The translations under genes and the position numbers were made by a program. This document shows positions 1-6,380 of a stretch of 28,415 bases of DNA, piece after piece. Below the pieces are notes generated by a model, which did no database searches, was not told where the DNA came from, and was given only the letters and a program-made list of their open reading frames with translations. Numbering within the stretch: position 1 is the first letter of the stretch; each line of letters begins with the position of its first letter. Source of the DNA: an uncultured Ruminococcus sp. (GTDB taxonomy: Bacteria; Bacillota; Clostridia; Oscillospirales; Ruminococcaceae); assembly GCA_900541495.1 (NCBI GenBank), contig UQKC01000033.1, forward strand, positions 1 to 28,415, given 5' to 3'.

Positions 1-37
1 AGATTTTTTCCTGTATTTTATTGGTGTTTAGTATTAA

Positions 38-901
38 TCAGCGTTTCCTTAGTATAGAAAGCATGTCCTCTCTTATAGGAGCGGAAAGACTTATTTTTTC
101 GCCCGAAACGGGGAGCATAAACTCCAGTTCGCCGCAGTGGAGCGCCTGATGCGTTATGTCGGAAATATCGCCGCCGTACATATCGTCACCTGCGAGTGGG
201 TGTCCAATATGCGCAAAATGCACCCTTATCTGGTGCGTTCTGCCCGTTTCAAGTTTGATGCGGTCGAGTGTGTATTTCTCGTCTCCGTTAAGGACGGTGT
301 AGTTCGTAACAGCGTGCTGACCGTCGGGACGGACTTCTCTTGTTATCACCGAGCCGTCACACCTGCCTATCGGAGCATCTATCTTTCCGCTGCCCGAAAG
401 CTTTCCGCAGACTACGGCGAAATACGTTTTTTCTATCGCCCCCGAAAGCTTCGCCGCCGAGAATGAATTCTTCGCCACGGCGCAAAGTCCCGACGTATCC
501 TTGTCGAGCCGATTTATCGGGCGAAACGTCATATCCCCATGCTGCGCGGCAAAAAGATTCCCGAGCGTGTCATACCTATGCCGATGCGATGGGTGAACGG
601 GCATATCAACGGGCTTATTGTAAACTATCACATCATCATCTTCGTATACAATAGGTGCAAAGAGGTCGGGATTTTCGTCAAGCGGTTCACCGCTCTGCAT
701 ATCGATAGCGGCAATATCACCCGTGTGAACAATATCTATCGTCCGCGCAGGTTCGCCGTTGAGGGTTATCCCTCCGCTCACATGCTTCAGCTTTGTTATA
801 AGACGACGGGAAGTTCCGCTTTTTCGCAGGAACTCCCCGAGATTTTTTCCGTCATCTTCTTTCGTGACGGTGAATTCGATTTTTCTTTTATTTTCAGACA
901 A
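38..901 (-). CDS. RluA-family RNA pseudouridine synthase (TTG start)
   Basis: Converts uridine to pseudouridine in rRNA or tRNA; which site cannot be told from sequence. About 287 aa. Residues about 15-55 form an S4-like RNA-binding segment (RRLITKLKHVSGGITLNG). The catalytic loop reads NRLDKDTSGL with the nucleophile Asp near residue 133; the usual leading His of HRLD is Asn here. RTHQIRVH follows, as expected for RluA enzymes. The open frame extends upstream, but the start is placed at TTG 901-899: AAGGAGG lies 7 nt before it, and upstream codons lie inside the preceding gene in another frame. The start overlaps the stop of the DUF975-like gene by 8 bp, so translational coupling is likely. 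Last gene of a three-gene operon. The family call is firm; the exact paralog (RluA, RluC or RluD type) is not. Confidence 0.9.
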   Translation of the reverse strand: MSENKRKIEFTVTKEDDGKNLGEFLRKSGTSRRLITKLKHVSGGITLNGEPARTIDIVHTGDIAAIDMQSGEPLDENPDLFAPIVYEDDDVIVYNKPVDMPVHPSHRHRYDTLGNLFAAQHGDMTFRPINRLDKDTSGLCAVAKNSFSAAKLSGAIEKTYFAVVCGKLSGSGKIDAPIGRCDGSVITREVRPDGQHAVTNYTVLNGDEKYTLDRIKLETGRTHQIRVHFAHIGHPLAGDDMYGGDISDITHQALHCGELEFMLPVSGEKISLSAPIREDMLSILRKR

Positions 902-1739
902 GCGCTTCCTCCTTAATGCCCTCGGCGCTCTCGATGTGCTGCGAATCCGAGCGGTAAGCGTCAAAAATTTCCGCCGCCGCTGCCGCAAATGTCATCTTTG
1001 TATATGGTATAACGAAAATGAGCGGAAATACCACAAGACAGCATACCCAAAGCGGTGCAAGTGAAAAGACAAGCTTTATTATGCCGAACCTGCTTCCCTT
1101 TGCGACCCTGATGCTTTCGGCGATTATCTCTTTCGGCGCTCTTTCGGGGTCGGAAGCATAAAGATACGGCACGAAAATATATCTCAGATGATAGATTATG
1201 TACATAAAAACGAGCAGTGCGCCCGTTACCGCAAACACCGCAAGGCTGACCGCAGCCGCCGTAGGATCTTGGTCGAGCAGCCACCTGAAATGCCATGTCA
1301 TAACCGCAATGAACGCTATCGGGAAAACCGCAACGCCTATTCTCCTTGAAATGACCATAAATTCAAGCGTGAGTGTACCCTTTATGTGCTTTCTGTGCAT
1401 ATAACAGCTGAAAAAGCCTGCTCCGGGAATACTCGTTGAATGAGCCTCCTGAAAATAGAACCACGCCGTGCCGTATTTGAGCGGAATAAGGGCAACATAC
1501 AGCAGGAAGAGATATATCAGCGCCGCAAGTCCGAGTCTCCAGCCGCCTTTACCGAGGTCGCCGACTCCGAAGCTTATCACGCCGCATCGGAAAAGTATCT
1601 CCGTCACCGTCAGGAACGCAAGTGCCGCCATTGTCAGCACCGCCGTAACGATAAATACCTCGCCGACACATTCTCCCCAGCAGTTTTTGAGCCGCTCCGC
1701 CGCCATACGCCTGTATCGCTCGTTATCGAAGCTTTTCAT
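894..1739 (-). CDS. DUF975-like integral membrane protein
   Basis: 281 aa with about five hydrophobic segments (roughly residues 26-50, 68-90, 130-155, 160-185 and 222-248) and a soluble N-terminus. The layout and the terminal motif (hydrophobic segment, then IPYTKMTFAAAAAEIFDAYR) resemble DUF975 proteins, small multi-spanning proteins of Firmicutes whose function is not established. AAGGAG sits just upstream of ATG 1739. It starts 12 bp after the stop of the phosphatase-fold gene and overlaps the pseudouridine synthase start. No catalytic motif is visible, so transport, stress or envelope roles would be guesses. Confidence 0.75.
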   Translation of the reverse strand: MKSFDNERYRRMAAERLKNCWGECVGEVFIVTAVLTMAALAFLTVTEILFRCGVISFGVGDLGKGGWRLGLAALIYLFLLYVALIPLKYGTAWFYFQEAHSTSIPGAGFFSCYMHRKHIKGTLTLEFMVISRRIGVAVFPIAFIAVMTWHFRWLLDQDPTAAAVSLAVFAVTGALLVFMYIIYHLRYIFVPYLYASDPERAPKEIIAESIRVAKGSRFGIIKLVFSLAPLWVCCLVVFPLIFVIPYTKMTFAAAAAEIFDAYRSDSQHIESAEGIKEEALV

Positions 1740-1751
1740 AGCCTGATCTCC

Positions 1752-2390
1752 TTAGAATTCGTTGTAGTCTGCAGCGTTCTCGAACGGAACTTTTCCGATT
1801 ATCTCGAATACGCCGCCGTTCTGCCAGAGCATCGCCGAAACATTCACCATATAACCCTCACCGGGCTCGCAGGCAAAGTCCATAGGCTTCATCTTCGGCA
1901 GTCCGAAGCAGGACATAAGGTTCATCAGTATTCCCGAATGGGTAACGACCCCTGCTTCGTGTATATTTTCCTTCATCATATCCATTATAATAAGATTGAG
2001 TCCCGAAAGGCTGCGGTTTATCATATTGCGCAGGCTCTCACCGTTCGGCGGAGGATTGTCAAGTCCGCCCTTTATCCAGTTGTGATAGCTGTCCAGTTCA
2101 AGCAGGTCTTTCAGCTCAATGCCCTCGAAAACGCCGAAATCCATTTCGGTCATTTCGTCGCATATCACTATCTCACGGTCGGGGAAGATTATCTCCGCCG
2201 TCTGCAAAGCTCGGGTAAGGGGACTTGAATAAACTCTGTTCACCTTTGGATAAGCGTAGATTTTCACCTTTTCCTCAAGATCAGCTCTGCCCTTGTCGGA
2301 GAGCGGCCAGTCGGACTTTCCAATATATATTCCCTTTTCGTTTGCTTCGGTCATACCGTTGCGTATAAATGTTATTTTATATCCGTTCAT
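1752..2390 (-). CDS. Histidine phosphatase-fold protein, nucleophile His replaced by Asn
   Basis: 212 aa, the usual length for the phosphoglycerate mutase / histidine phosphatase superfamily. Family landmarks are present: Arg10 in the first loop, LTRALQTA with Arg60, EMDFGVFEG around residue 82, PNGESL, and the second catalytic His151 in VVTHSGIL. The hallmark RHG, however, reads FIRNGMTEAN: residue 11, which should carry the phosphohistidine intermediate, is Asn (AAC at 2360-2358). Known chemistry of the family needs this His, so the protein is inferred to be catalytically dead or to act by binding only, unless the base is an error. First gene of the operon, with AAGGAAG 6 nt before ATG and a consensus promoter upstream. 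Confidence 0.88.
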   Translation of the reverse strand: MNGYKITFIRNGMTEANEKGIYIGKSDWPLSDKGRADLEEKVKIYAYPKVNRVYSSPLTRALQTAEIIFPDREIVICDEMTEMDFGVFEGIELKDLLELDSYHNWIKGGLDNPPPNGESLRNMINRSLSGLNLIIMDMMKENIHEAGVVTHSGILMNLMSCFGLPKMKPMDFACEPGEGYMVNVSAMLWQNGGVFEIIGKVPFENAADYNEF

Positions 2391-2424
2391 AATATTCTTC
2401 CTTGTGATTTTTTCTTATTAATAT

Positions 2425-2453
2425 AGTATATCTTACGCGCTGTTTTTTGTCAA
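2425..2453 (-). promoter_or_regulatory. Sigma-A promoter of the phosphatase-DUF975-pseudouridine synthase operon
   Basis: Reading the minus strand: TTGACA (2453-2448), a 17-nt spacer, then TATACT (2430-2425). The leader to ATG 2390 is about 28 nt and carries AAGGAAG. Strong match by eye; the transcription start is not determined. Confidence 0.8.
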
Positions 2454-2669
2454 TACAAGCCTCGCGGCAGTATAGTTTATACAAATAAAATTTACATTTT
2501 ATCCATTTATTTACAAGACAATACCGTTTCAACATCTTGACAGCATTTTTCCAATATGGCACAATATCTTGTATTATGCCGATTCTGCGTGTGAAACGCC
2601 TGTTTTGCCATTATGTAACTTCAACAAAAAACAATTATAACCTTTATCGAGTTTTTTCCACAAACCCCC

Positions 2670-2698
2670 TTTACAAAAAGTACGTTATAAGATATAAT
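2670..2698 (+). promoter_or_regulatory. Promoter of the XRE regulator gene
   Basis: TTTACA (2670-2675), 17-nt spacer, TATAAT (2693-2698), about 70 nt before ATG 2776. GGGAGGTGA precedes the ATG at normal spacing. This is the main signal in the 385-bp gap 2391-2775. The rest of the gap is AT-rich, holds the divergent minus-strand promoter, and shows no gene I can support. Confidence 0.8.
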
Positions 2699-2711
2699 TT
2701 ACAGTACGTAA
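2679..2711 (+). promoter_or_regulatory. Direct repeat AGTACGTWA flanking the -10 box (candidate operator)
   Basis: AGTACGTTA at 2679-2687 and AGTACGTAA at 2703-2711 lie 24 bp apart (start to start), one inside the promoter spacer and one just past the -10 box. Binding by the downstream HTH protein (autoregulation) is an inference from position only. Confidence 0.4.
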
Positions 2712-2775
2712 TTGTCGGCAAACAGAGAAAAATAGATATAAAAGATGATTATGAGAACGATCGGGAGGTGACAAG

Positions 2776-3483
2776 ATGAATTCCGACTTTCCAAGAATTA
2801 TAACCCTCTTAAGGAAAGAACGAGGCATCAGTCAAAAAAACGCAGCGGCGGATCTGGGAATATCCCAAGCGCTGCTTTCACATTATGAAAAAGGTATCCG
2901 TGAATGCGGTCTTGAATTTCTTGTCAAGGCGGCAGACTATTATAACGTTTCCTGCGACTATCTGCTCGGACGCTCGCCCGAACCCGCAGGAAAAACCATT
3001 TCCTACGAGGATATCCCCGAGCAGGATTCCAACTCGGGCAAGATCGCAGCAGGCGGCAGTATGATGGCAGCTTTCAACAGAAAGCTCATCGTCAATTCGC
3101 TCAATGTCCTTTTTTCGCTTATCCAGAAAACGGGCAGCAATACCATTATGAAAGCCGTTTCTTCGTATATGATGCTCGCAATATATAAAATGTTCCGCAT
3201 CGTGTATTCCTCGAATACGAAGAACGACCAAAGATTCTTTACTATCCCCGAAATAGCAGCCTCAGGCTCAGCATCAGCCGCAATGGCAATGTGCGAAGCG
3301 GAAGCCTCCGCAGCAGCAAAAGGCGTAACATTCGGCGAAAATGATATCGCACTCGAAAGCGATAACAATATCATCACCGCATCAACATTATCGGAAGAAT
3401 ATGCAGGCTCAGCATCTTCACTCCTCAACGTGGTAAAGAACAGCGAAGCAAGAATAAAAATAATCAGCGACAGCTCGAAGTAA
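2776..3483 (+). CDS. XRE/Cro-CI family transcriptional regulator with Ser/Ala-rich C-terminal region
   Basis: 235 aa. Residues about 7-62 are a classic HTH_3 domain: IITLLRKERGISQ, then AAADLGISQALLSHYEKG as the recognition helix region, ending NVSCDYLLGRS. A linker follows, then a region of about 140 residues that I cannot assign. It includes a helical stretch (residues about 95-135) and an Ala/Ser-rich segment (ASGSASAAMAMCEAEASAA). No membrane segment or protease motif is seen, so it is not an obvious CI/LexA type. It stands alone on the plus strand, divergent from the phosphatase operon, with its own consensus promoter. Direct repeats around its -10 box suggest autoregulation. Targets are unknown. 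Confidence 0.88.
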   Translation: MNSDFPRIITLLRKERGISQKNAAADLGISQALLSHYEKGIRECGLEFLVKAADYYNVSCDYLLGRSPEPAGKTISYEDIPEQDSNSGKIAAGGSMMAAFNRKLIVNSLNVLFSLIQKTGSNTIMKAVSSYMMLAIYKMFRIVYSSNTKNDQRFFTIPEIAASGSASAAMAMCEAEASAAAKGVTFGENDIALESDNNIITASTLSEEYAGSASSLLNVVKNSEARIKIISDSSK

Positions 3484-3534
3484 AAGAGTCCCCGAGCCAA
3501 CAGCATAAATTTTCATTAACATTATATAATATAA

Positions 3535-3605
3535 GGCGCAATTCACACAAAAAGGAAAACAGAACGTGAGCGATCAGTTTTGACCCCAAAAAAGTGAATT
3601 GCGCC
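3535..3605 (+). ncRNA. Candidate small structured RNA or 12-bp inverted repeat element
   Basis: GGCGCAATTCAC (3535-3546) and GTGAATTGCGCC (3594-3605) are perfect 12-bp inverted repeats enclosing 47 nt, with a possible inner AAAAC/GTTTT pairing. A TATAAT at 3525-3530 sits 4 nt before the left arm, so a transcript would start at the base of the stem. I see no good -35 box and no clear terminator T-run. A small non-autonomous repeat is the alternative. Confidence 0.25.
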
Positions 3606-3832
3606 GATTCTTTATATACGAAACAACTTTTTAGCCGACACAGTATGAACATCGACGGGATATGGAATCCGCCCCTACGAAAATTCGGTGTTTTGCAGTG
3701 AATTTACATAGCATAAATAATTCCGAATTACGCATTAAAAAGCGTTCTCCTAAAAAACATCATAAAACCACACTTATGTCAGCCGTCCGTTTTGTACGAA
3801 ACGCCGTTTTTTACGGTAAATTCTGAAATTAC
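3606..3832. other. Gene-free AT-rich spacer
   Basis: No supportable gene. It holds a degenerate copy of the GC-rich hairpin family found elsewhere (GGGATATGGAATCCGCCCC, about 3658-3676) and a short ATAATTCCGAATTACGCATT motif at about 3717-3736. Similar AATTCCGAAT words recur near 11998, 23961 and 25252. Confidence 0.4.
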
Positions 3833-3861
3833 TTGACGTAAAGGCTCAATTAAGATAAAAT
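3833..3861 (+). promoter_or_regulatory. Promoter of apbE, implying a leaderless transcript
   Basis: TTGACG (3833-3838), 17-nt spacer, TAAAAT (3856-3861). The apbE ATG is at 3870, only 8 nt past the -10 box, so transcription would begin at or within about 3 nt of the start codon. No Shine-Dalgarno sequence is present. Confidence 0.65.
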
Positions 3862-3869
3862 TAGTATGT

Positions 3870-4880
3870 ATGAATATTTTTAAATTTAAGCTTAAACGAA
3901 CTTTCCCTGTTTTTGTTTTCTGTCTGATGCTCTGCGCCTGCTCAAATTCAGCCGCGCCAAAGCCGCAGACAAAGGAAATGTTTGCGTTTGATACCTATGT
4001 CAGCATCACAAACTATGACAGCTCCGATGACGGCACACAGGAGCTTCTGAACGCCCTGAGCGAGGAATTTTCCGAAACATACAACAAAAAAGCAAGCGAA
4101 TTCGCAGGCGAAAATTACCCGAATATCCTCGAATGTGCAAATATCTGCCGCGATTGGGACAGCCGCTTTGACGGCATCTTCGGCGAAAGCATAAACTTCA
4201 CCTGCGGCGCGCTCACAAAGCTTTGGGGAATATCGGGCGAGAACCCTCACGTCCCCGATGAGAGCGAGCTTTCCGCCGCACTTTCGACTTTGACGAGCGA
4301 GGACACGCCGTTTTCGCTCATGCCCGAGGAAACTATGCTCGACTTCGGCGCTTCGGCTAAAGGCTTTGCCTGCGACAAGGTTAAAGCACAGCTTGACAGC
4401 ACCAACGCGGATTGCCAAATCGTTTCACTCGGCTCGTCAACGCTTTTATACGGTCAGAAACCAGACGGTTCAAAGTTCAGAGCCGCCGTAAAAGACCCGC
4501 TTTCCCCCTCCGCCTACCTCGGCACGATAACGGCCAACGCCGCATTTATCTCAACAAGCGGCGGATATGAGCGCTATTTCGAGGAAAACGGCGTTAAATA
4601 TGAACATATCCTTTCGCCGAAAACGGGTATGCCCGTTGAAACCGACCTCTGCTCGGTAACTGTCATCGCACCTGCGGAAACAGAGAACGGCGGAACTTAC
4701 ACCGACCTGCTCGCGACCGCAATTTACAGCGGCGGAACTTCCGTCCTCCGTGAATTCATCGCGCAGGACACCGAGTTCGGCATCGTCGCGGCGGATAAAA
4801 ACAACAACGTCTATGTCAGCGCAGGAGTTGATTTCACGCTTTATGAAGGTTCAGAATTCACCCTCTCGGAAAACCTTTAA
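3870..4880 (+). CDS. apbE: ApbE FAD:protein FMN transferase, lipoprotein
   Basis: 336 aa. ApbE moves FMN from FAD onto a Thr/Ser in a (S/T)GA(T/S) motif of extracytoplasmic or membrane flavoproteins. Residues 1-24 are a lipoprotein signal (KFKLKR, hydrophobic stretch, LCAC with lipid Cys24), so it should sit on the outer face of the membrane. Family landmarks: FDTYVSI near residue 40, GALTKLWG, DFGASAKGFACDKV, TSGGYERYF, HILSPKTGMPV, and the late TYTDLLATA acidic segment (metal/FAD site in known members). Its expected clients RnfD and RnfG are encoded downstream and both carry TGAT. First gene of a three-gene unit; its end overlaps the next gene by 38 bp. Start chosen because it gives a proper signal peptide; no ribosome site is visible. 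Confidence 0.95.
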   Translation: MNIFKFKLKRTFPVFVFCLMLCACSNSAAPKPQTKEMFAFDTYVSITNYDSSDDGTQELLNALSEEFSETYNKKASEFAGENYPNILECANICRDWDSRFDGIFGESINFTCGALTKLWGISGENPHVPDESELSAALSTLTSEDTPFSLMPEETMLDFGASAKGFACDKVKAQLDSTNADCQIVSLGSSTLLYGQKPDGSKFRAAVKDPLSPSAYLGTITANAAFISTSGGYERYFEENGVKYEHILSPKTGMPVETDLCSVTVIAPAETENGGTYTDLLATAIYSGGTSVLREFIAQDTEFGIVAADKNNNVYVSAGVDFTLYEGSEFTLSENL

Positions 4881-5241
4881 GCCGTCCGATATTATAATAG
4901 TATTGGTTGCGGCAGTCGTGCTGGCTTTGGCTCTTGTCTTGCGAAATGCCTCGTCCGAAAGCGGCTTGAATGCGGCAGTTTTTCACAACGGCGAACAGAT
5001 AGCCTTGCTTCCGCTCGAAAAAGACGGCGTTTATCCGTTCGATGACTACGGCGTTACGGTCGAAGTCAGAAGCGGCAAAGTCCGCATCTCCGAATCGGAC
5101 TGCCATGACAAGATATGCGAAAAGACGGGGTTCATCTCCTCGCCGATGCAAACGATAGTCTGCCTGCCGAATCGAATTTCCGTTCGTCTGATAGGTGATA
5201 AATCCAATACAGACAGTAATATAGATGTAGTGTTAAACTAA
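4843..5241 (+). CDS. NusG domain II-containing membrane-anchored protein
   Basis: About 132 aa from ATG 4843. A short basic N-terminus is followed by one transmembrane segment (SDIIIVLVAAVVLALALVL), then an exported domain of about 100 residues matching the NusG_II type (AVFHNGEQIALLPLEKDGVY, VEVRSGKVRISESDCHDKICEKTGFIS, IVCLPNRISVRL). The CHDKIC pair of cysteines and the closing CLPN motif are typical. Function in this family is not established; it commonly sits beside apbE-like genes and Gx-type membrane proteins in Firmicutes. It overlaps apbE by 38 bp and the next gene follows after 12 bp. Earlier in-frame codons lie inside apbE; 4843 is preferred because it yields a simple N-terminal anchor. 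AGGAG is rather far (15 nt). Confidence 0.85.
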   Translation: MKVQNSPSRKTFKPSDIIIVLVAAVVLALALVLRNASSESGLNAAVFHNGEQIALLPLEKDGVYPFDDYGVTVEVRSGKVRISESDCHDKICEKTGFISSPMQTIVCLPNRISVRLIGDKSNTDSNIDVVLN

Positions 5242-5253
5242 AAGGATAGATAA

Positions 5254-5769
5254 ATGAAGCTTAATCCGTTCAGATCGGCGGCAAGCTATGTTTCCGTTAC
5301 GGGGATATTGCTTGCTCTCGCAGTTGCACTCACAACGATAGAAAGTATGCTTTCGGCATTCCTGCCTGCAGGAGTGAGGATAGGACTTGCGAACATCGTT
5401 GTGCTTTGTGCGGCGGAATGTATAAACGCGCCGACCGCACTGCTGATAACGCTGTTAAAGTCGGTCTTCGTGCTGCTCACAAGAGGCTTCACGGCAGGCG
5501 TTATGTCGCTCTGCGGCGGACTTCCTGCGTTTCTGATAACGGTGTTCCTGCTGAAAAAAACGAACGCTTCTTATATAGGGGTGAGCGTTTCGGGAGCGGT
5601 GCTCCATATATTCGGACAGCTTTTCGCCGCCTGCTTTTTCACGGGCAGTGCTTACACCTTATACTACGCTCCCCTGCTGCTCGTCACGGCGGTCGCATCG
5701 GGATTTTTCACGGGTGCGGTTTCGGGTCGGCTCGTTCCGCAATTGAAAAAGCGCATTTCGCGATTATAA
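5254..5769 (+). CDS. Gx transporter-family / heptaprenyl diphosphate synthase component I-like membrane protein
   Basis: 171 aa with about five hydrophobic segments. The pattern AVALTTIESML...PAGVRIGLANIVVL matches the Gx / Hpre_diP_synt_I family (PF07456 type), related in shape to small-molecule ECF S-components. Family members are annotated either as component I of heptaprenyl diphosphate synthase or as Gx transporters; neither role is proven here, and no prenyl synthase gene is adjacent. AAAGGA lies 8 nt before ATG. Last gene of the apbE unit, so it may serve cofactor or quinone supply to flavoprotein redox complexes; that link is inference from context. Confidence 0.85.
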   Translation: MKLNPFRSAASYVSVTGILLALAVALTTIESMLSAFLPAGVRIGLANIVVLCAAECINAPTALLITLLKSVFVLLTRGFTAGVMSLCGGLPAFLITVFLLKKTNASYIGVSVSGAVLHIFGQLFAACFFTGSAYTLYYAPLLLVTAVASGFFTGAVSGRLVPQLKKRISRL

Positions 5770-5823
5770 AAACATATCCCAAGGGATTTTAAGTTCCTCG
5801 TATATGTTTCGCATAATACACAT

Positions 5824-6020
5824 TAGGTCACCTCTAAAAACCATAGTGCCTCAGATGCGCAGTCAGATTTTTCGTCAGATTGTATAGAAATTTCGCAATT
5901 ATTGCAAAGCAAGAATTTGCATACATGCCGTATGTCAAGAAATTTATGTGCAAGATGACGTAAAATCTGCAAGCAGATGAGGTGCTAAGGCTTTAGCCGG
6001 TGGTTTTTAGAGGTGACCTA
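5824..6020. mobile_element. MITE-like element with 20-bp perfect inverted ends and TA flanks
   Basis: The ends are TAGGTCACCTCTAAAAACCA (5824-5843) and its exact complement at 6001-6020. The outermost TA on each side fits a TA target duplication, as made by IS630/Tc1-mariner transposases. Inside, the arms stay imperfectly complementary for about 60 nt more (left TAGTGCCTCAGATG against right TAGCACCTCATCTG), so the whole 197 bp can fold as one long hairpin. No coding capacity. It lies in the 605-bp gap between the apbE unit and rnf. Matching to a specific transposase family is inference. Confidence 0.75.
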
Positions 6021-6036
6021 TATATTAAACACAAAC

Positions 6037-6112
6037 GGGCAGGGCAACCCTGCCCCTGCAATCAAATTTTTTCACACCTACCCATAATGCAGGGGACGGG
6101 GTTCCCGTTCCG
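6037..6112. repeat. Two GC-rich hairpins of a dispersed repeat family
   Basis: GGGCAGGG-CAA-CCCTGCCC (6037-6055) is a perfect 8-bp stem. A second unit, GGGGACGGGGTTCCCGTTCC (about 6093-6112), follows. Related GGGACGG..CCGTCCC units occur at 3658, 23799, 23850 and 23916, always between genes. Confidence 0.6.
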
Positions 6113-6215
6113 CAGTCACCAATACCGTTAAAAAACGGGACGGACGAACCGTTCACTACAGTAAAATACAGCGATTTGAAATACATACATCAATACACAT
6201 ATAAATGGTATATCT

Positions 6216-6230
6216 CGGGGTCATACCCCG
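6216..6230. repeat. Short hairpin CGGGG-TCATA-CCCCG
   Basis: Perfect 5-bp GC stem with a 5-nt loop about 60 nt before the rnf promoter region. No T-run follows, so it is not a convincing terminator. Confidence 0.4.
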
Positions 6231-6275
6231 TTATTATATAGGTTCTTTCCGAAAATTTTTTCACGGCAAATTTTT

Positions 6276-6318
6276 CTATGACTTTGCACATTTTGACATA
6301 AAGTGTGTGAAGTCATAG
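6276..6318 (+). promoter_or_regulatory. rnf promoter region with a 15-bp inverted repeat around the -35 box
   Basis: CTATGACTTTGCACA (6276-6290) and TGTGTGAAGTCATAG (6304-6318) are complementary at 13 of 15 positions. TTGACA (6293-6298) lies in the 13-nt loop. A weak -10 (TAGCAA, 6316-6321, 17-nt spacer) overlaps the right arm. The geometry fits an operator that would block the -35, or an mRNA hairpin if transcription starts upstream. The regulator is unknown. Confidence 0.5.
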
Positions 6319-6380
6319 CAAAATTGCTTGGAAATAATCAGGGAACCAAAAAGCATTTTTGATCAGGGAGGAATATGCAG

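Noticed and set aside
2537..2565. TTGACA with CACAAT at 17 nt on the plus strand as a promoter for the XRE gene
   Set aside because: The -10 match is poor, and a much better promoter (TTTACA-17-TATAAT) lies closer to the gene at 2670-2698.
3464..3652. 62-codon minus-strand open frame over the inverted repeat
   Set aside because: No ribosome site and no recognisable features; its sequence is dominated by the inverted repeat arms.
5776..5790. ATCCCAAGGGATTTT as a terminator for the apbE unit
   Set aside because: The loop would be only 2 nt and the stem 4-5 bp; too weak to call, although no better terminator follows.
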